DNA from: an uncultured Olsenella sp.
Lineage (GTDB): Bacteria > Actinomycetota > Coriobacteriia > Coriobacteriales > Atopobiaceae
NCBI GenBank assembly: GCA_949290055.1
Contig: CASEQJ010000023.1
Location: 1-35,411 of the forward strand
Direction: 5' to 3'
DNA: 35,411 bases
The notes beneath the pieces are model-generated. The model saw only the letters and a list, made by a program, of their open reading frames with translations. It was not told the DNA's origin and did no database searches. The position numbers were made by a program, and so were the translations under genes. How positions within the stretch are numbered: position 1 is the stretch's first letter; every line of letters begins with the position of its first letter. Of the stretch, positions 33,004-35,411 are shown piece after piece.

Positions 33004-33909
33004 ATGAAGTCAATTATCCCTGCCGCAGGCCTCGGAACCCGTTTTCTCCCCGCAACCAAGTGCTCTCCCAAGGAGCTGCTCCCCGTCATTGACAAGCCCG
33101 TCATTCAGTACGTGGTCGAGGAGGCGCTCGAGCCCGAGGGCGTCGACGGCGTGGTGATTGTCAACTCCCACGAGAAGCCGCAGATCGAGCAGTACTTCTC
33201 CGTTGACGACGGCTTTGAGTCCATGCTGCGCGAGCGCGGCAAGTCCGCGGAGGCCGAGCGCGTCCACGAGGCGTCGTCGCTTCCGGTGTCCTTTGTCTAC
33301 CAGGACGTTGCCCGCGGGCTCGGCCACGCCGTGCTCCAGGCCGCGGACGAGATCGACGGTGAGCCGTTCTTCGTGCTCCTGGGCGACTACTTCGTCCCGG
33401 GGCGGCAGATGTGCGTCCGCATGGCTGAGGTCTCGCGCGAGCACGGCGGCGCCTCGGTGATCGCGGTGGCGCCCGTGCCCGCCGACCAGGTGAGCCGCTA
33501 CGGAATCATTGCCGGCGAGTGCGTGGGCTGCCTTCCCGGCACCGACGCCGACGGCGAGCAGGAGGGCGCGGTCTGGAAGGTGACAGGGCTGGTCGAGAAG
33601 CCCAAGCCGGAGGAGGCCCCCTCGCACCTGTTCATTGTCGGGCGCTACCTGCTGTCGCCGCGCGTCATGGAGCTGCTTGCCACGCAGGAGCCCGGCGCCG
33701 GCAACGAGATCCAGTTGACGGATGCCATGGAGCGCCTGCTGGCGGAGGAGGATATGTACGCGCTCGTCGTCGACCCTGTCGAGGGGTGCGACACGGGCAC
33801 GCCGGCGGCCTGGGCTGCCGTCAACGCGCGCATGGTGCTCGAGGACCCCTCTCAGCGCGAGGCGTTCCTCGAGGCGTTTGGCCCGGAGGGTGCCGCGCGT
33901 CTTGGATAA
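33004..33909 (+). CDS. galU: UTP-glucose-1-phosphate uridylyltransferase
   Basis: Makes UDP-glucose from UTP and glucose 1-phosphate for cell-surface sugars. 301 aa. N-terminal nucleotide loop 'IPAAGLGTRFLPATKCSPKEL', 'KPVIQYVVEEA', 'FVYQDVARGLGHAVLQA', 'FFVLLGDYF', 'VEKPKPEEAPSHLFIVGRYLL' and 'GAGNEIQLTDAM' match bacterial GalU. ATG 33004 has GAAGGGAAG six bases upstream. It overlaps the next gene by eight bases (TTGGATAA), so the two are co-translated. Codon context is of the host type (ATT/ATA after C). Confidence 0.97.
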   Translation: MKSIIPAAGLGTRFLPATKCSPKELLPVIDKPVIQYVVEEALEPEGVDGVVIVNSHEKPQIEQYFSVDDGFESMLRERGKSAEAERVHEASSLPVSFVYQDVARGLGHAVLQAADEIDGEPFFVLLGDYFVPGRQMCVRMAEVSREHGGASVIAVAPVPADQVSRYGIIAGECVGCLPGTDADGEQEGAVWKVTGLVEKPKPEEAPSHLFIVGRYLLSPRVMELLATQEPGAGNEIQLTDAMERLLAEEDMYALVVDPVEGCDTGTPAAWAAVNARMVLEDPSQREAFLEAFGPEGAARLG

Positions 33910-35305
33910 GCGGGCCGACATACTTCGCTTTGGGGTCGACGGCTGGACCGCGCGCTTTGACGACTCCTTCACCGACGAGAACGTGGTGCGCCTCGCCGAC
34001 GCGCTCGGCCTGGTGTGGGCGAGCGCGTGGCCGGGGGCTACCGTCTACGTTGGGTTTGACACGCGGCACGCGGCTCGCGAGCACGCGTGGCTCGTGGCGG
34101 GCGTGCTCGCGTCGTATGGCCTCGTCGTAAGACTTTCCGACCGCGTGTGCCCCACGCCTGCGGTCGCCTGGACGTGCGCGCGGGACGAGAGCGCCGTCGG
34201 CGCCGCCATCCTCACCGCGAGCGAGCGCTCCTGCGAGTATGGCGGCCTCATTGTGCGGGGCAGAGACGGTGGCCCCGTCCCCCACGAGTTCCTCGACGAG
34301 GTGGAGCAGGCCGTGTCGCTGTCGCCGACCGCCTCGCGCGGCGCCTTCGAGGAGCTCGACCTCATGAGCGACTACCTGGCCTCGCTCGCCGCCTGGGTCG
34401 ACCGCCCCTCGATCGAGGCGGCACGTCCCAAGGTCGTCGTCGACGCCATGTACGGGGCGGGAACCGAGCACCTTGCTCGCCTGCTCTCCGACCTGGGGTG
34501 CGAGGTCGTTGAGATTCACGTGGAGCCGCGCGAGGACTTTGGGGGGATTCACCCCGACCCCCGCGATCCCTGGGCCGACTCGTGCGAGCAGGCTGTCGTG
34601 GCGCATGGCGCCGACCTGGGACTTCTGCTGGACGGCGACGCCGACCGCGCCGCCGTCGTCGACGAGGCTGGAAACCTTCTTCCCGCGCGCGTCTTCGTCC
34701 CGCTCATTCTTGGCAACCTGGTCATGGGGCACGGCGCGCACGGTCGCGTCGTCACCACGCTGACCTGCTCGGCCTGCATTGAGCGCGAGGCGGGGAGACT
34801 GGGGTGCGAGACGACGTCGGTGCCCGTTGGGTTCACGCGTGTATACAGAGAAATGCTCGAGCCGGACGTGATCATGGGCGTCGAGGAGTACGGCGGGATC
34901 TGCGTGCCCGCCCACCTGCGGGAGCGGGACGGCCTTCTCGTGTCACTGCTCGCGGTGGAAATGGTTGCGAGGTCGGGAAAGTCGGTCTCCACCATGGCGG
35001 CGGAGCTGGAGCAAAGCATTGGCACCATGTGGTACGCGAGGCGCGACCTCCGACTCGACCCTGCAGCCAGCCAGGCGTTTCGCAACGTGCTCCCGGGACT
35101 GAACCCGGGCGAGCTCGGGGGAAGGGCGCCTGTCGAGGTCTCCCATGCCGACGGTCTTCGCGTGCAGTTTGAGGACGACGCCTGGGCGCTGATTCGTCCC
35201 TCGCGCACGAGCTCCGTGGTGAGGGTGTATGCCGAGGCGTCTTCGGCGCAGGCTCGTGACGCCCTGCTCGAGGCGGCCTGCGAGCTGGTGCGACGCGGCC
35301 TTTAG
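33902..35305 (+). CDS. Divergent phosphohexomutase (phosphoglucomutase/phosphomannomutase family)
   Basis: Alpha-D-phosphohexomutase superfamily protein of 467 aa; context after galU suggests interconversion of glucose 6- and 1-phosphate. Visible: 'RFGVDGWTARFDDSFTDENV' at the start (as in FGTDGWRA), metal loop DGDADR at 244-249, sugar loop E328-E329-Y330-G331-G332 (usually EESGG) and a C-terminal phosphate region 'WALIRPSRTSSVVRVYAEA' (family R-x-S-G/R-T-E). The phosphoserine loop is altered: TASHNP is T105-A-S107-E-R-S, keeping the serine but losing His-Asn-Pro. The start is TTG 33902, inside galU's end, with GGAGGG at 33885. Substrate and even activity are uncertain. Confidence 0.82.
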   Translation: MDKRADILRFGVDGWTARFDDSFTDENVVRLADALGLVWASAWPGATVYVGFDTRHAAREHAWLVAGVLASYGLVVRLSDRVCPTPAVAWTCARDESAVGAAILTASERSCEYGGLIVRGRDGGPVPHEFLDEVEQAVSLSPTASRGAFEELDLMSDYLASLAAWVDRPSIEAARPKVVVDAMYGAGTEHLARLLSDLGCEVVEIHVEPREDFGGIHPDPRDPWADSCEQAVVAHGADLGLLLDGDADRAAVVDEAGNLLPARVFVPLILGNLVMGHGAHGRVVTTLTCSACIEREAGRLGCETTSVPVGFTRVYREMLEPDVIMGVEEYGGICVPAHLRERDGLLVSLLAVEMVARSGKSVSTMAAELEQSIGTMWYARRDLRLDPAASQAFRNVLPGLNPGELGGRAPVEVSHADGLRVQFEDDAWALIRPSRTSSVVRVYAEASSAQARDALLEAACELVRRGL

Positions 35306-35411
35306 ACCCCAATTGTGCAGAAACCGTGGAGGCGCCGATTCTCGCCCCCGCGGGGCGCGCGGGTGCGTATAGTTAATCCCCGCGCAGCGACGAGCTCACG
35401 GCCCACGACCT
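35306..35411. other. Intergenic end of window
   Basis: Contains a short hairpin CGCCCC-CGC-GGGGCG (35343-35357) without a T-run and a possible -10 box TATAGT at 35368-35373. The next gene would begin outside the window. Confidence 0.3.

Noticed and set aside
35343..35357. Intrinsic terminator after the phosphohexomutase gene
   Set aside because: The stem is only 6 bp and is followed by GC-rich sequence with no T-run.

Overview
The window looks like chromosome of a high-GC actinobacterium. The closest fit is class Coriobacteriia (Olsenella/Atopobium/Collinsella type). This is inferred from gene content and protein style (a small-intergenic actinobacterial atp operon followed by murA, an L31 with a long Ala/Lys/Glu tail, a Coriobacteria-style AbiEi-like/PD-(D/E)XK protein), not from any database match. 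Most genes are housekeeping; the unusual material is in the intergenic DNA, in one restriction-modification (R-M) insertion, and in an abrupt change of codon-context style.

Layout: (1) 1-3240: 3' end of tilS, hpt, ftsH, then a short HTH-protein remnant. (2) 3241-8927: repeat element A, a PLP aminotransferase and a PHP-domain hydrolase, xth on the minus strand, a 394-aa putative nuclease, sir2 on the minus strand. Two copies of a 128-bp inverted-repeat element sit in the two convergent gaps. (3) 9035-14040: a patatin-like lipase, a two-gene R-M module (beta-class SPPY methyltransferase plus NotI-family endonuclease) bracketed by a perfect 43-bp direct repeat, then a folP-folK fusion overlapping a biotin-ligase-like gene. 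(4) 14041-17641: repeat element B, coaX (minus), rpmE with a two-hairpin leader, a 109-bp inverted-repeat element, and a one-TM extracytoplasmic protein (minus). (5) 17730-23217: prfA, repeat element C, prmC, the TsaC/Sua5 gene, rpiB, glyA, upp. (6) 23218-23715: a striking dyad array of 31-bp units. (7) 23716-32512: atpIBEFHAGDC, murA and a DtxR/MntR-family regulator, very tightly packed. (8) 32513-35411: repeat element D, galU, a divergent phosphohexomutase, and the start of another intergenic region.

Functional links: prfA-prmC is the release factor and the methyltransferase for its GGQ motif; the TsaC/Sua5 protein and TilS act on tRNA; hpt, upp and glyA serve nucleotide salvage and one-carbon metabolism, and folP-folK supplies folate; galU and the phosphohexomutase suit UDP-glucose supply.

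Most notable observations, all by eye: (a) most genes nearly lack the tetranucleotide CATC/GATG (Ile is ATT or ATA after a C; Lys, Gln and Glu before Met are usually AAA, CAA, GAA), whereas atpI to mid-atpD and most of murA use CATC freely, with switch points inside atpD and murA that suggest recombination tracts; (b) a phase-locked 31-bp dyad array upstream of the atp promoter; (c) a 23-bp motif in a forward-reverse-reverse arrangement at four intergenic loci; (d) the 43-bp target duplication around the R-M genes; (e) a recurring GGCGAGAAGAAC word at promoters and gene ends.
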